Source: Alistipes sp. (GTDB taxonomy: Bacteria > Bacteroidota > Bacteroidia > Bacteroidales > Rikenellaceae). From it: 64,000 bases of DNA. This document shows positions 7,007 through 17,300 of this stretch, one piece after another. The position numbers were made by a program, and so were the translations under genes. Each line of letters begins with the position of its first letter. Position 1 is the stretch's first letter. The notes below the pieces were generated by a model that saw nothing but the letters and a program-made list of their open reading frames with translations, had not been told where the DNA came from and made no database searches. The stretch spans positions 124,001-188,000 of the forward strand of contig JAFXFM010000002.1 of assembly GCA_017520545.1 (NCBI GenBank), read 5' to 3'.

Positions 7007-10000
7007 CTATGGAATATCGTATGTTACAGGATAATAGTACCAATATCTGTTACTTACTGATCTCGCTATTGTAATGGATGTACTACTCGACTGATTTATG
7101 TATCTTGTATTACCAATCCTATAATACGATATCGTAAAGTAATTGCCCTGATCGCTGATTGTGTATGTTGTTGCACTATCAGCAAATGAGACTGTACCAT
7201 TAGTGCCCGACAAGTACTGCTGCCTTGCCACACTCATAATCATTCCATCTTCAACCGTAAAGAGATTATAGTAATTTTGCAACGAGTTTGCCGCTAGGGT
7301 TGTGCCCACCGATGTCATATTTGTAGAGGTATATTGTCTATTCTGTATCATATACATCTGGTCGCCATTGGTTATGAGGGACGTGGCTGCGGCTCCTATC
7401 GTCAATCCCGCAACCTTCATCTGTGGCAACTCGTAACTTATAACCTTACTATCAATCGTGGCATCGACACTCATATTGTAGACTCCCTTCGTATTCTTGC
7501 TCCAAGTAACAAACCAAACACTACAAGTTTCTCCGTTAGCATCAACTATATCATTGCTACGAGTAGCCGAAATGCCATCAATTTTAACCGATGTCGGGAT
7601 ATTGTTCGAAGAGATGGATACGTAGTAGTTCACCTCCTCGCCCACAACAACATAATCGCGAGTAGTATTCGTAATGGTAGTTCTAAGCCTATCCTCCCAC
7701 TTGTAGAACTCTGCTTTCACATTCAAAACCTCGACCAATACACTTGTGGTATAAAGCAACCCGTGCTCATTTCGCACCTGCATCTTAAACGTTATACCAT
7801 CACCACTAAAATCGGTAGGAGTAACGTATGGCACCCTGCTTTCGATATTATAAACGCCCATATCACTGGTCTCGCGTACAACAACCTCACATTCATTGCC
7901 CGCTGCATCGAGATAATGTGCCGTAATACGAATAGACTTGATTGCACTTCCATAAGAGGTTGCATTGTAGGCAAGCGACATTGTTACACCCGACTCAAAC
8001 AAATCGAGCGACGAGGACAATGTTGCGGTAATACTACCGATTGTCTCATCCTTCACGCATCGAACCGGTGCAGCCGTTCGACGATTGGCAAAGTCGTTAT
8101 GCACATAGCCACTATAATTATTTACACCCGTCTCATTCCAGCTATACGCCTTCGAAACATAAACACGCGAACGGTGCATATACATTTTAACCGGCTGGCT
8201 GATATTTGTCTCCAAGGTTGGATCTGTGCAATACATCGAAGATTGATAGTCGCCCTTCTGTCCCACAAACTTCCACGAGGAGATAAGCGACGCTTGTCCC
8301 ATATCGACGCCCTTATAACCCGTATACGGGAAGAAGAACGACACTCCATCGACCGTTCGTGTATAGCCATACGTACCCGCCGAGCCACTGCCCTCACTAA
8401 ACAGCGCCGAGAGTTCGCTGCTTGGCACACGATAGCCGTACGGACACGGATCGTAGATGGTCTTTGTGGTCATACCCGTTGCCAAATCATAGCCCCACAA
8501 AAAGTCATAACGCTCATACAACCAATTGAACACATAATTCTGCGGCTGCGACGTAGGCAAAATCAGAAACATTGGATTCTCGATACCATCTTTCAGCGAA
8601 GGCTCGGCAATCTGCTTAACCTCGGCAGCTGTCTTTTCGTCCGACGAGAAGTCGTAGTACGGAGCTGTATTAAGGTTGATAGGACCGTAATTGTAAGTTG
8701 CAGGGCCCATCGAAGGGTCTTTACGTCCCCACTGATAATACAAGCCGTATGTCGCCAACGCATTGCTTGCATCCGTACACGTCGCTGCCGTAGCACCGAG
8801 GTTTCGATCAAGGAACACTATCCTGTGGTCGCCCGTCGAGAAGGATTGCTCTGCCGGCCTGTCGGTAATCCATATATGCCACGACCACAACACCTTATCG
8901 TTCTTGTCGTAGACAGCGATAACGGCATTGCCGCGTTTCGACGAATCGGGCAATTTGAAGCGGACGTAACCATACTTCAACTCCACGTCCGAGATTAGTC
9001 CGAGCGAACTCTCCCACAGCAGATGCGCAGATGTTGGGTGAATATCTTCGTGCGTTGGATACAATTTCTGCGAACCTGACGAGATAATACCCGCTTGACC
9101 ATTTCCAACTATCATAGCGAAGAAGCAGTAGCCATCGTAGATGTCGTTACCTGCATCGTCCTTCAACTCATCAGGGCAAACACAGTAGCAATTTGCCAAC
9201 TTAAAGGTCGAAACATTGTTGTTCTCCAAAGGATTGTTGGGATCCTCGGGCAACTCGTACTCGTGAAGGCTCGATAAATCGTAATAGTGTTCATCGCCCT
9301 CTCGCGCGAGGATAGCAGCGATGCTACCATCGGTTTTGAGGTCCAACTTTACATCGTAGATGCAGCCCGCATCGAAGATTGGAATGGTAACATCGTTGCC
9401 TTCCCCATCTTTGAAGGTATGATTTGCCGAGATGGTAGTAGTGTAAACACCCGACGTAGTGTGAATCTCCAACTCAACATCGCTATTTGGTTTGACGAGC
9501 GAGTAGCCAAGATAGATGTTATTGAATGTCGCTCCTTTTAGCGTTATCGGGTATGTTACGCTCTCGGAGTACTCGGGGTGGTTGCTATCATTGTCAAACA
9601 TCGGAGTACAAACGATTGGCATATTCTTGTAATCGCCCCAATGGTAGACCTCTCCAAACTCACCCAACTGCGATGGCAACCAAATTTTGCACGAAGTTGG
9701 CTGATTGACAATAACAACCTTCTCTATCTCTCCCCACATCTTCAAATTCTGCTCACTCTGCTCCGCATACGCTGTAAGACGCATAGCCGAACGGTAGTGG
9801 CGATAGGTGAAAAAGTTTGAGTATTTGGGCGATACGAAGTTGTGGCCGAAAGGTGCGCGATAGATATTCGATCCATTCGAAGGGTGAACATCGCTGCGAT
9901 GTGGCGACGATGAGTTGTATTGGTGCCACGACTGTCCTTCGCAGACGTTACTTACCATCAAGTCGGTCTCGTTGTCCAACTCCTTAAACTGCAACGCCAC

Positions 10001-10633
10001 AACCTCGGTTGGCACGCCATCTATCTCGACCGTTTCGTTCAGACGTACAGCATCGAAATTGGCATACTCGAATTGTGCATTTGCAGGCACCCCCTCTTTG
10101 CGAGGCAAGACGCAGTTCTTCGGATACCAACCCACCATTCGTGTATGGTAGAAGTGGGTTGTATCGCTCTCCAACACACCATTATTGTTGCGCTCAACGA
10201 TATTGAGTTTGTAGGACTGCTCCGGAGCAAGCGACACCGAGCGGTAGTGTATGCCCTCGGTATTGTCGGGCGACGAGATTACCGTCGCCTCGAGCAGCAT
10301 CGCTTTATTCCAATTCACCTCGTATGGCGAGTTTTCACTATTGCCATTAAATGTATAAAGACCCTCGTTCGTGTTACTCAAATCCTCGTCTATACGGAGG
10401 AAATTCGAATCCAGTCGCTTAGTGGTTATCTGGTCAATAAGCGAACGCACGGCGATACCAGCCTTCTCGGCACGCGACACATTGCGCGATTCGACAATAC
10501 ACGAAGGGTTTATCGAGGTATTGACGTTGGTCGTTTCGATATTCGCACCGCCGATAACAACCTCGTCGCCGGCAACCACACACGACGATAAGGCAATCAC
10601 TGCCACTACTACAATATACTGTAATCTGTTCAT
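7007..10633 (-). CDS. Giant fimbrial tip-like lipoprotein with one FISUMP-type module and C-terminal beta domain
   Basis: About 1208 residues. The ATG at 10633 was chosen because it opens a lipoprotein signal (MNRLQYIVVV...LSSC) and follows the upstream stop by 8 bases; in-frame ATGs at 10639 and 10657 exist. N-terminal third: fimbrillin-like beta strands. Residues about 545-870 form a module with 'KVLWSWHIWITD' (about 581), 'DRNLGA', 'YYQWGRKDP' (about 633) and 'DPCPYGYRVP' (about 729), the pattern of Fibrobacter-major-paralogue-type domains attached to Bacteroidales fimbrial proteins. A separate aromatic-rich domain (about 1081-1208) ends the protein. Last gene of the operon, so a candidate minor tip subunit or adhesin. 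That role is inferred from family and position. Confidence 0.7.
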   Translation of the reverse strand: MNRLQYIVVVAVIALSSCVVAGDEVVIGGANIETTNVNTSINPSCIVESRNVSRAEKAGIAVRSLIDQITTKRLDSNFLRIDEDLSNTNEGLYTFNGNSENSPYEVNWNKAMLLEATVISSPDNTEGIHYRSVSLAPEQSYKLNIVERNNNGVLESDTTHFYHTRMVGWYPKNCVLPRKEGVPANAQFEYANFDAVRLNETVEIDGVPTEVVALQFKELDNETDLMVSNVCEGQSWHQYNSSSPHRSDVHPSNGSNIYRAPFGHNFVSPKYSNFFTYRHYRSAMRLTAYAEQSEQNLKMWGEIEKVVIVNQPTSCKIWLPSQLGEFGEVYHWGDYKNMPIVCTPMFDNDSNHPEYSESVTYPITLKGATFNNIYLGYSLVKPNSDVELEIHTTSGVYTTTISANHTFKDGEGNDVTIPIFDAGCIYDVKLDLKTDGSIAAILAREGDEHYYDLSSLHEYELPEDPNNPLENNNVSTFKLANCYCVCPDELKDDAGNDIYDGYCFFAMIVGNGQAGIISSGSQKLYPTHEDIHPTSAHLLWESSLGLISDVELKYGYVRFKLPDSSKRGNAVIAVYDKNDKVLWSWHIWITDRPAEQSFSTGDHRIVFLDRNLGATAATCTDASNALATYGLYYQWGRKDPSMGPATYNYGPINLNTAPYYDFSSDEKTAAEVKQIAEPSLKDGIENPMFLILPTSQPQNYVFNWLYERYDFLWGYDLATGMTTKTIYDPCPYGYRVPSSELSALFSEGSGSAGTYGYTRTVDGVSFFFPYTGYKGVDMGQASLISSWKFVGQKGDYQSSMYCTDPTLETNISQPVKMYMHRSRVYVSKAYSWNETGVNNYSGYVHNDFANRRTAAPVRCVKDETIGSITATLSSSLDLFESGVTMSLAYNATSYGSAIKSIRITAHYLDAAGNECEVVVRETSDMGVYNIESRVPYVTPTDFSGDGITFKMQVRNEHGLLYTTSVLVEVLNVKAEFYKWEDRLRTTITNTTRDYVVVGEEVNYYVSISSNNIPTSVKIDGISATRSNDIVDANGETCSVWFVTWSKNTKGVYNMSVDATIDSKVISYELPQMKVAGLTIGAAATSLITNGDQMYMIQNRQYTSTNMTSVGTTLAANSLQNYYNLFTVEDGMIMSVARQQYLSGTNGTVSFADSATTYTISDQGNYFTISYYRIGNTRYINQSSSTSITIARSVSNRYWYYYPVTYDIP

Positions 10634-10641
10634 AATCATCT

Positions 10642-13600
10642 CTACTCTTTTTGACATCGTGCCGGTAGTGCATAAGCCGGACCGATGCCGCTACCGTCCG
10701 ACGAAGCAGTCTGACCAGCATAGCTGCTCGTATAGACATACGTACGACAATTAAACTGTCCCATTGGCATACCCGTAAGCGTCCAACCACTCTGTCCCAC
10801 ATTGGTATATGCACCCGAAGTTGGATAGCGATAGCCCACAAATGGATACCACGCCCTATCGAACCACGGAGATTGTCCCTCCTTGTTGAATACTATTCCA
10901 TACGTATCGAAGCCTCCCTCGCCATTCGTAAATGTAATGTTACCGGCATTCTCGCCATACGTATAGCCTGACCAAGCGTGGTGGAAAGGTGTTCGATAGC
11001 CCGGAGGACAAGGGTCGTGCATAGTTTTGGAGAAGGTCTGTCCCTGAATAGTGAAATCCTTCACAGCATATCCCCAAAGTGCCACATTGGTATATCCATC
11101 AGCAAACGATGTCGGGAACCAACCCGAGGTGTTGTTTCCGGCAAGAGCTTTACTCTTGTAGAATGCCATAGGGCGCTGTACCACCATCGGTATCGTAGCC
11201 GCCTCATACGTGTCGATATCGGTACGGCTCGACCACTCGCCCGTCATATAATTCTTTACCCAATACTGCGACGACTGCGGATTGTCGCTCACGCTTTCAG
11301 TACCCGAGTTATATGCCGGAGGGCCCATAATCGGGTCCTTACGTCCCCACTGGAAGTAGAAGCCGTATGTTGCCAATCGCTCCTTGCTACTCGCAAACGG
11401 AACATTCGAGCCGCTCACATTCGGAGCGAATGTAGCGCCTATAAATCTATCCATAAAGGTGTAGTTTCCGGTTATCAAATCGGCAGGCTTGTCGGTAAAC
11501 CACAAGTGCCACGACCACAAAATTTCGCCATCGACATCGTACGCCGCCAAGCCAACATTTCCCTTATGGAACTCGCCCACATAGAATGTTACGTAACCCT
11601 CTGCATCGGGCTCACCATTATTCAGGAACTGCAACGAGAGGAGATTATCCACGTCGCTCCTATCGCCCGAAACCTCGGTAAAGTCGCCTTGCCACCACAG
11701 CACATCAACCTTCGAAGGGGCCATATCGACCGAAAGACCGCCGTTAATCTCGGCCGTTGTAGTACCACCGAGAGGCAATAGACGTCCCACACCATTACCT
11801 CGCACCGTAGCCTTAAACTTGTAGTAGCCCGAACGATGTATCATATAGCAGTTTGCCGTCTGCGATGCGCTCAAATCGGTTACGATAGGTGTTGAGTGCG
11901 ACGACACACATCGCACAGGAAGGGCTCTGTTGCGGTGGCTCGAACCGGAACTTATACCTGCAACCCTAATTGCAGTGTATTGGAGCTCGTATGGCTCTTT
12001 CGCACTTTTCAAATCGACAACACTCGACCACAAACGCGACATCGTGCGTTGGCTATCATATGTTCCGTCGCTCTCGATATAGCCTTGGAACGGATACCAC
12101 ACATTATTCGATGCAACCGACAAATTCACACCCACGCCATTGCGCCACTCCTTCTCATAGTTGGCGATACTGTTCCAAACACGGATGTCGGCAACCATAT
12201 AGCCAGGAGGACACGGATCGTACATTGTTTTTACGAGGTCGGTGTATTCGTTCTGATAACCCCACAGCGCATCGTTGGGCGTTGTCAGCCAATCGTTTGC
12301 AGCACTGCCATTTCCGAGTAGCGTAGTAGGATAGTGCATCGACTCCTCGACCGATGCCACTCTCCTCGAGTCGCTCGGTACGTTGTCTGCACGTGTTATG
12401 TTGTCGTAGATGCCCGAAGCCGAGGATTTGAATGGCGTAGGTCTACCCCACTGATAGTACAAACCGTCCATTCCGTTTGTGCCATCGGGAGTTCGCGACA
12501 CGGCACCAAGATTTCTGTCTTGCACCATATATCCGCTCGGATATCCTTGCACACTTACGCGATCGGTAAGCCATATATGCCAAGTCCACAAGAGGTTACC
12601 ACCCTCCTCGTCGTAGGCAGCAAGCACAACGTTACCCTCCGACAATAGTCGTTTATCGTTTTCGTCGTCAGGGTTGCCTTGCACGTTGAACAAAATTTTT
12701 CCGTTCGACACCTCGTTTAAATTGAGCGACAACGCCTTACGCTGCACACCGTCCACCGTTATCAATGGCGTATCGTCCCACAAAATATCCACATATTTAG
12801 GATGAATCTCTGCCTCGCCTCCTACCAACGAATTGTCGCCATTACCCTTGACCGTAGCATCAATACAATAGCCATAATTTCCCGAGTTTACAATGTAGGA
12901 ATTCGCCGTTTCGTAGGTCGAGAGGTTGTAGAACATATCCACCTCCACTTCCTGGTTGATAACCTCTTCGTGGCGATTCCACTCGCTCACCGAGACATCT
13001 GCATTGATAAATCCGTGATTTGAGAAGCGAAGCACAATATCGTAGGCGTATCCCGCCTTGAAATTGCGTGCGATAGATACTCTCTGACGAGCCGCCGCCC
13101 TACTTGTCGAGAGGCTGATATTCAACACGCCAGCTGCCGGCGGCGCCGACACACACTTTGCCACCAAATGACGATTTGACAAACCGACAGGAATTTTCTC
13201 ACCCGGATTGAAATATATGTTATTGTCAGGGTCGGAGAGGTATAATGTCTCCGAGCCCTCATACTCCACGCCAAACTTTGCAGTACCATCTCTCGGAAGA
13301 GTCAGAGTGCACGACGTTGGAAGGTCCTCTATATTCATATCCTCCAACACACCCCACGAAGTCGATTGTGTGCCGTCCTCCTCCTGCATTGAGTAGATAT
13401 AGATGCGATAGACACACAGCGCGTGGTCGAACTTCATAACATCGAAGCCCTCCATCTGTGTTCCCGTAACAACATTTCCGTAGAGAATATCCGAATCGCC
13501 CGTAATAGGAATCTTCACGGTCGTAGCCGAGCCTGATGTGGCGTAGTCGTAACCGGCTTCGCCCGGTTTCCACGGCTGCCAAGCTACATACTTAACCTCG

Positions 13601-13992
13601 TCGGTGGTGTTGTAGAAGAACTGCGATGAACTCGTAAATTTTATGTCGCGAATATAGCTATTCGACGGATTTGGCTTGCCCATCTCGGCAAGTATCGGCT
13701 CGCCACAATCCAAAAAGTAGGGGAACGATATGGTGTGGGACTCGTCGATACGTGCCATACCCAGAGTCAATACGGTGTCGGTCGCAGCATTGATAATGCC
13801 GCTTGTCGAATTGGCGTTACCACGTGTTGCCGACTGCGTCGAAGGGACCAAATTTGGCGAGTAGCCAATATCTGCCCAAAGGCGCACCGCACGTGGATTA
13901 TTCGTTGGTGTGTCCACACTGCTATCACTCAAACAGCCCGTCGCCACAGCCACAACCATCAGCATCAATATATATTTGCAAATCTCTCTCAT
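10642..13992 (-). CDS. Giant fimbrial tip-like lipoprotein with two FISUMP-type modules
   Basis: 1116 residues with a lipoprotein signal (VATGC). Residues about 30-370 are fimbrillin-like, with 'WQPWKPGEAGYDY' and 'VMKFDHALCVYRIYI', the conserved 'F-x-H-A-x-A/C' core of fimbrillins. Two repeated modules follow. Module 1 has 'LLWTWHIWLTD' (about 467), 'YYQWGRPTPF' (about 512) and 'DPCPPGY' (about 592). Module 2 has 'ILWSWHLWFTD' (about 822), 'YFQWGRKDP' (about 880) and 'DPCPPGYRTP' (about 990). Each module is introduced by an 'ANSYIV' or 'ANCYMI' strand. The gene ends 8 bases before the next tip-like gene and follows the fimbrillin gene by 13 bases. Probable fimbrial accessory or tip adhesin. 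Confidence 0.7.
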   Translation of the reverse strand: MREICKYILMLMVVAVATGCLSDSSVDTPTNNPRAVRLWADIGYSPNLVPSTQSATRGNANSTSGIINAATDTVLTLGMARIDESHTISFPYFLDCGEPILAEMGKPNPSNSYIRDIKFTSSSQFFYNTTDEVKYVAWQPWKPGEAGYDYATSGSATTVKIPITGDSDILYGNVVTGTQMEGFDVMKFDHALCVYRIYIYSMQEEDGTQSTSWGVLEDMNIEDLPTSCTLTLPRDGTAKFGVEYEGSETLYLSDPDNNIYFNPGEKIPVGLSNRHLVAKCVSAPPAAGVLNISLSTSRAAARQRVSIARNFKAGYAYDIVLRFSNHGFINADVSVSEWNRHEEVINQEVEVDMFYNLSTYETANSYIVNSGNYGYCIDATVKGNGDNSLVGGEAEIHPKYVDILWDDTPLITVDGVQRKALSLNLNEVSNGKILFNVQGNPDDENDKRLLSEGNVVLAAYDEEGGNLLWTWHIWLTDRVSVQGYPSGYMVQDRNLGAVSRTPDGTNGMDGLYYQWGRPTPFKSSASGIYDNITRADNVPSDSRRVASVEESMHYPTTLLGNGSAANDWLTTPNDALWGYQNEYTDLVKTMYDPCPPGYMVADIRVWNSIANYEKEWRNGVGVNLSVASNNVWYPFQGYIESDGTYDSQRTMSRLWSSVVDLKSAKEPYELQYTAIRVAGISSGSSHRNRALPVRCVSSHSTPIVTDLSASQTANCYMIHRSGYYKFKATVRGNGVGRLLPLGGTTTAEINGGLSVDMAPSKVDVLWWQGDFTEVSGDRSDVDNLLSLQFLNNGEPDAEGYVTFYVGEFHKGNVGLAAYDVDGEILWSWHLWFTDKPADLITGNYTFMDRFIGATFAPNVSGSNVPFASSKERLATYGFYFQWGRKDPIMGPPAYNSGTESVSDNPQSSQYWVKNYMTGEWSSRTDIDTYEAATIPMVVQRPMAFYKSKALAGNNTSGWFPTSFADGYTNVALWGYAVKDFTIQGQTFSKTMHDPCPPGYRTPFHHAWSGYTYGENAGNITFTNGEGGFDTYGIVFNKEGQSPWFDRAWYPFVGYRYPTSGAYTNVGQSGWTLTGMPMGQFNCRTYVYTSSYAGQTASSDGSGIGPAYALPARCQKE

Positions 13993-14005
13993 CGTACACC
14001 CTCCT

Positions 14006-15004
14006 CTATTTTATCTCCGGCAACACCGTGCCCTCGATATAATCCACATCTTTCCACTCGACAACTGTACCTTCGAGGTTCACACCCGAGTCTACCGTTG
14101 CCGTATAGACAATATGGTGGCCCGGCTGGTAGTTCATCGGGTTATAGTTGTAGAGTTGGAACTTCTCGGTATGCTCTACGTAATTATCAGCGCTCTCGAC
14201 CGTTACCTTCTCGTTTACCTCATACACGATTGTCAATGTCGTGTTGGCGGTGAGCTGCTGTGGCAAACACATAATCGACATACGGGCGCCAGTGTTCTCC
14301 CTGTCGTCGCCTATCGAAACAGCGGGTGTCGGAGCATAGGTATATACGGCATCTCTGCTGCCAGATGGCGTTATATCCCAGATGTTTTTCCCTCCCGAAT
14401 TGGCAATCGCCTGCTCGGTACACTTCATATTGCCACTCGAGTATATATTCTCCAAGGTCAGACTCTTCAATCGCGCCTCAAACATATTTCCTCGCACTAC
14501 GTAGATATCCACCAGCGTCATTGCGTGTTCGAGGTGCAACTGCACGATAGGCTTCATCGCTCCATCGGTTACTTTGAACGAGTGCGACAGCAGATAGTCG
14601 ATAAACACTGCGCCATCGTACTTGACAGGTTGCTGCACCGATATTTCAATACCATCTGTACCGTTGGTAATTGTCAAGCCCTCTGTAGTATTGTAGGCAT
14701 AGCCGTGGAATGAGTAGTTGCTACCCTCCACCCAATTACGTTTGGTTGTCGGAAACCACTTTCCCGTTTCGGCATCGCGATAGATGTTTACGTTGTTGAA
14801 AATCTCGGTCGTGTTGTTCTGCACGCCATACACCTTAACCGTTGCCACGCCATTGTCTATATCGGTCTGTGTCAGCGCACGCGAAACGTGGTTGGCACTA
14901 AAAACAATCTCCTGCGGGTTGCCAATCAAAGTCCTATCGTCCCCGTCGCAACTCGACATCAACGCCACAAAAAGCAATATGCCTATGTATAATGCACTCT
15001 TCAT
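14006..15004 (-). CDS. Fimbrillin-family lipoprotein (minor subunit candidate)
   Basis: 332 residues with lipobox MSSC. It has the fimbrillin plan: an early 'IVFSANHVSRA' segment (the usual Arg-gingipain-like processing area), 'NYSFHGYAY', the core 'VQLHLEHAMTLVDIYVV', and a late 'YQPGHHIVYTATVD...VVEWKDVDYIEG' strand that in this family supports strand exchange between subunits. The Cys means export by the lipoprotein route, with pilin maturation after N-terminal cleavage, as known for FimA and Mfa1. It lies between another fimbrillin and the giant tip-like genes, with gaps of 8 and 13 bases, so it is co-transcribed. Confidence 0.75.
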   Translation of the reverse strand: MKSALYIGILLFVALMSSCDGDDRTLIGNPQEIVFSANHVSRALTQTDIDNGVATVKVYGVQNNTTEIFNNVNIYRDAETGKWFPTTKRNWVEGSNYSFHGYAYNTTEGLTITNGTDGIEISVQQPVKYDGAVFIDYLLSHSFKVTDGAMKPIVQLHLEHAMTLVDIYVVRGNMFEARLKSLTLENIYSSGNMKCTEQAIANSGGKNIWDITPSGSRDAVYTYAPTPAVSIGDDRENTGARMSIMCLPQQLTANTTLTIVYEVNEKVTVESADNYVEHTEKFQLYNYNPMNYQPGHHIVYTATVDSGVNLEGTVVEWKDVDYIEGTVLPEIK

Positions 15005-15012
15005 ACTCTTCT

Positions 15013-15969
15013 CTACAAATCAACATAATGATCCACCCAAGGAAGCACCTCAACAGAAAATGTTATGGTGTTGTCGGTAATGGTCATTGTATATTTATAC
15101 TTCTCACCTGCCTTCCACTCGTGTGGGGTATAACCTCCAAGGTTTCCAAGTTCAATATCTCGCACCGCATACTCCGCATCACCCTCTTTTATATACTCCA
15201 AGTGCAGCGTAACGGGTGTTTTATATACGGTCTGCGGTAGTACCAAAATAGGTCCTCCATCATAGAGTGGATATCGAACATCGACATTCACGGGCAGTCC
15301 CCCATCCGGCAGAGTACAGGCACCGCCAAAAGGCTGAACAGCACTATTCGGATCTACCGTTGTGCCATACAGAACCCACTCGGCTCCCGCTGAATCAAAG
15401 ATAAAATCGCCCGTATTATACAACCCCACAAGACGGATATTTCGCACATCGGTAACCGCGCTATTCGAACCATTTATCAACTCGAACTCCACCGCTGCGC
15501 AAGCGTGGCGGAACTGCAACAGCACGGTCGAGAAGTCGTCGTCATTGCGGAGGTCGCGGTCCGTCGCAGCATAGAGCAGATCGTCTGCGTCGGAATTGCT
15601 CGAATAGTTTGTTATTGTGGTCTTGCCCGTATAGTCCGAAAATGAGCAAGCAACGTAGTATGGGCTTACTGCGCAGAAGTGATAGAGCGCACCATTTATC
15701 CAATACTGTGTATTGTTGTAGGTCCAACCGGGTATGGTATTGTCGTAGTAAAGACGCTCTGCATCGAACAGGTTTCCGACACGACCGTCCAAGCTGTACG
15801 AACCATACACCTTAACATCTTGTTGTTGCAGGTCGGCAACATTCTCGACGAGGTCCGTTTTTGTAACTTTCGAACCAAAATCAATTTTGCGTGGACCATC
15901 TATCTGCTCCGAGTGGTTGCATCCACCCAAAAACAGCACCACAAGCAGTATTGTCAGTAATTTACGCAT
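15013..15969 (-). CDS. Fimbrillin-family lipoprotein (minor subunit candidate)
   Basis: 318 residues with lipobox LGGC. Features: 'KIDFGSKVTKTDL' after the anchor, 'YHFCAVSPYYVA', the fimbrillin core 'LLQFRHACAAVEFEL', and the closing 'EWKAGEKYKYTMTI...VLPWVDH' strand. The family resemblance is clear though sequence identity to the two other fimbrillins here is low. It is separated from the upstream fimbrillin by 228 bases that hold repeats, the only sizeable gap in the operon. It might therefore be expressed at a lower level than the presumed shaft subunit. Confidence 0.72.
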   Translation of the reverse strand: MRKLLTILLVVLFLGGCNHSEQIDGPRKIDFGSKVTKTDLVENVADLQQQDVKVYGSYSLDGRVGNLFDAERLYYDNTIPGWTYNNTQYWINGALYHFCAVSPYYVACSFSDYTGKTTITNYSSNSDADDLLYAATDRDLRNDDDFSTVLLQFRHACAAVEFELINGSNSAVTDVRNIRLVGLYNTGDFIFDSAGAEWVLYGTTVDPNSAVQPFGGACTLPDGGLPVNVDVRYPLYDGGPILVLPQTVYKTPVTLHLEYIKEGDAEYAVRDIELGNLGGYTPHEWKAGEKYKYTMTITDNTITFSVEVLPWVDHYVDL

Positions 15970-15992
15970 CGTTTTTCTTTTAACCGTTGTCA

Positions 15993-16180
15993 GTTTTTAG
16001 TTAGTAGAGAGCAGTTTTCCGCTTTCCGTTTTAACCCCACTTTGTGGGCTTTTCCTCCTCGCGGCTCGGCATAGTGCAAACAAGGTTTGCCCTCTGCTCT
16101 CGCTCCGCAGCGTCGGTTCCGTTTTCCGTTTTCCGTTTTTCAGTTTTAATAGTACCCGCAGGGGCGGTCAAGCCCCTACG
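15993..16180. repeat. Intergenic repeat cluster inside the fimbrial operon
   Basis: Contains TTAGTTAGTAGAGAGCAG (from 15996), TTTTCCG/CTTTCCG reiterations (16014-16031 and 16117-16140), and a hairpin CGCAGGGGC/GCCCCTACG (16157-16180, one wobble). The same phrases recur at 42549-42616, with the CGG-type phrase inverted. No open frame is visible. The hairpin lacks a T run on the minus strand, so it may reduce but not stop transcription. Confidence 0.6.
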
Positions 16181-16197
16181 GATTAAAGTGTGGACGA

Positions 16198-17187
16198 TTA
16201 GATTATAATTTGATTGCCACTGTTTACATCAACCGGATCCCAATTATCAACAACGCAGTCGAAGAAGATCTCGTTTATGTTCACCAAGAACTTGTAGGTG
16301 TACTTCTTACCCATCTCCCACTGACCATAGGTCGAAAGATCAACGGTCTTAACGTCCTTATGACCATTCACGGTGTAGGTAATCTTCATTCTTGTCTGGT
16401 GGTCCGTAGGAATGATGAGAATAGGTACTGGAGAGTATGCAACGTCGGGTTTAAGAATTGCTGCCAACTCGCCATCCTCTACACCGGTAACAGTGGTCGA
16501 TTTGAGGAAGAAACGGTTCTCCGAGAACTCCTGAGCTGCGTGAGTCCACGTTGCTGTGCTAGCTGCACTATCGTTAGGAGTAATTGTCAAGTTACCTACG
16601 AAGAATACTTTCTCCAACTGCACCGAATTGAGAACTACTTCTGCGGCAGAGTTTGTCTTCTTGAACTCAACATTGATCTGTGCCAATGCGTGGTGGAACT
16701 GCAATGGCTGTGCATCGGTCTGTGGAGCATCAACCGAAAGAAGGTCGCTGTAAAGAACATCGTGCTGATCCTTGATGTTGTTCGAGATGTTATTCACAAC
16801 CATATTGTCAATTTTACCGGTTGTGGCGTTGTAGTTAGTGGTAATGGTTGCCGAAACTGGGGATGGGCAGAATGCAAGGAAGTTCATATTACCTGCATTT
16901 GGCCAGTAGTAAGGGGTCTCTCCACGCCAGCTATTGTTGTCCTCGTCGTACACGAACTTAGCTTTGTCGAAACGAACAACATACTTGTCGCTCGCGTCGT
17001 TAGGGTCGTCCCAAACGGCCGAAACCGCAATCGGATACTTGAAGTCTGCCTCTGTGTCGATAATGCCACGAACCGCAGCCGACTTAAAGCCGATTTCATT
17101 CACCTGACCTGTGTAAACCTCTTCGGTCTGAACACAGCTGCTCAACGATACCATCGCTGCCACAGCAAATAAGAAAATCTTTTTCAT
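16198..17187 (-). CDS. Fimbrillin, presumed major shaft subunit
   Basis: 329 residues with lipobox LSSC. The fimbrillin plan is clear: 'EIGFKSAAVRGII' near the processing region, 'YYWPNAGNMNFLAFCPS', the core 'LQFHHALAQINVEF', and the C-terminal 'WEMGKKYTYKFLVNINEIFFDCVVDNWDPV' strand. It is the closest of the three to the standard Mfa-like fimbrillins, and it directly follows the DUF5119-like gene after an AT-rich 113-base leader. By analogy with other Bacteroidales fimbrial operons it is the likely shaft subunit; this is inference. Confidence 0.78.
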   Translation of the reverse strand: MKKIFLFAVAAMVSLSSCVQTEEVYTGQVNEIGFKSAAVRGIIDTEADFKYPIAVSAVWDDPNDASDKYVVRFDKAKFVYDEDNNSWRGETPYYWPNAGNMNFLAFCPSPVSATITTNYNATTGKIDNMVVNNISNNIKDQHDVLYSDLLSVDAPQTDAQPLQFHHALAQINVEFKKTNSAAEVVLNSVQLEKVFFVGNLTITPNDSAASTATWTHAAQEFSENRFFLKSTTVTGVEDGELAAILKPDVAYSPVPILIIPTDHQTRMKITYTVNGHKDVKTVDLSTYGQWEMGKKYTYKFLVNINEIFFDCVVDNWDPVDVNSGNQIII

Positions 17188-17300
17188 AACTAATAAGTTT
17201 TTGAAAGTTAATAAATAATTGAATTGTGTTTGTTAAAAAATGTGTTGTTTGTGTGTTTTAATTTTTTTTTGCTCTGCTTATGTTTTAGTTTTTTAGCTGT

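Noticed and set aside
7334-8998. 554-codon plus-strand frame inside the fimbrial tip gene
   Set aside because: Antisense to a well-supported minus-strand gene; composition (His, Arg, Ile rich) is typical of a shadow frame.
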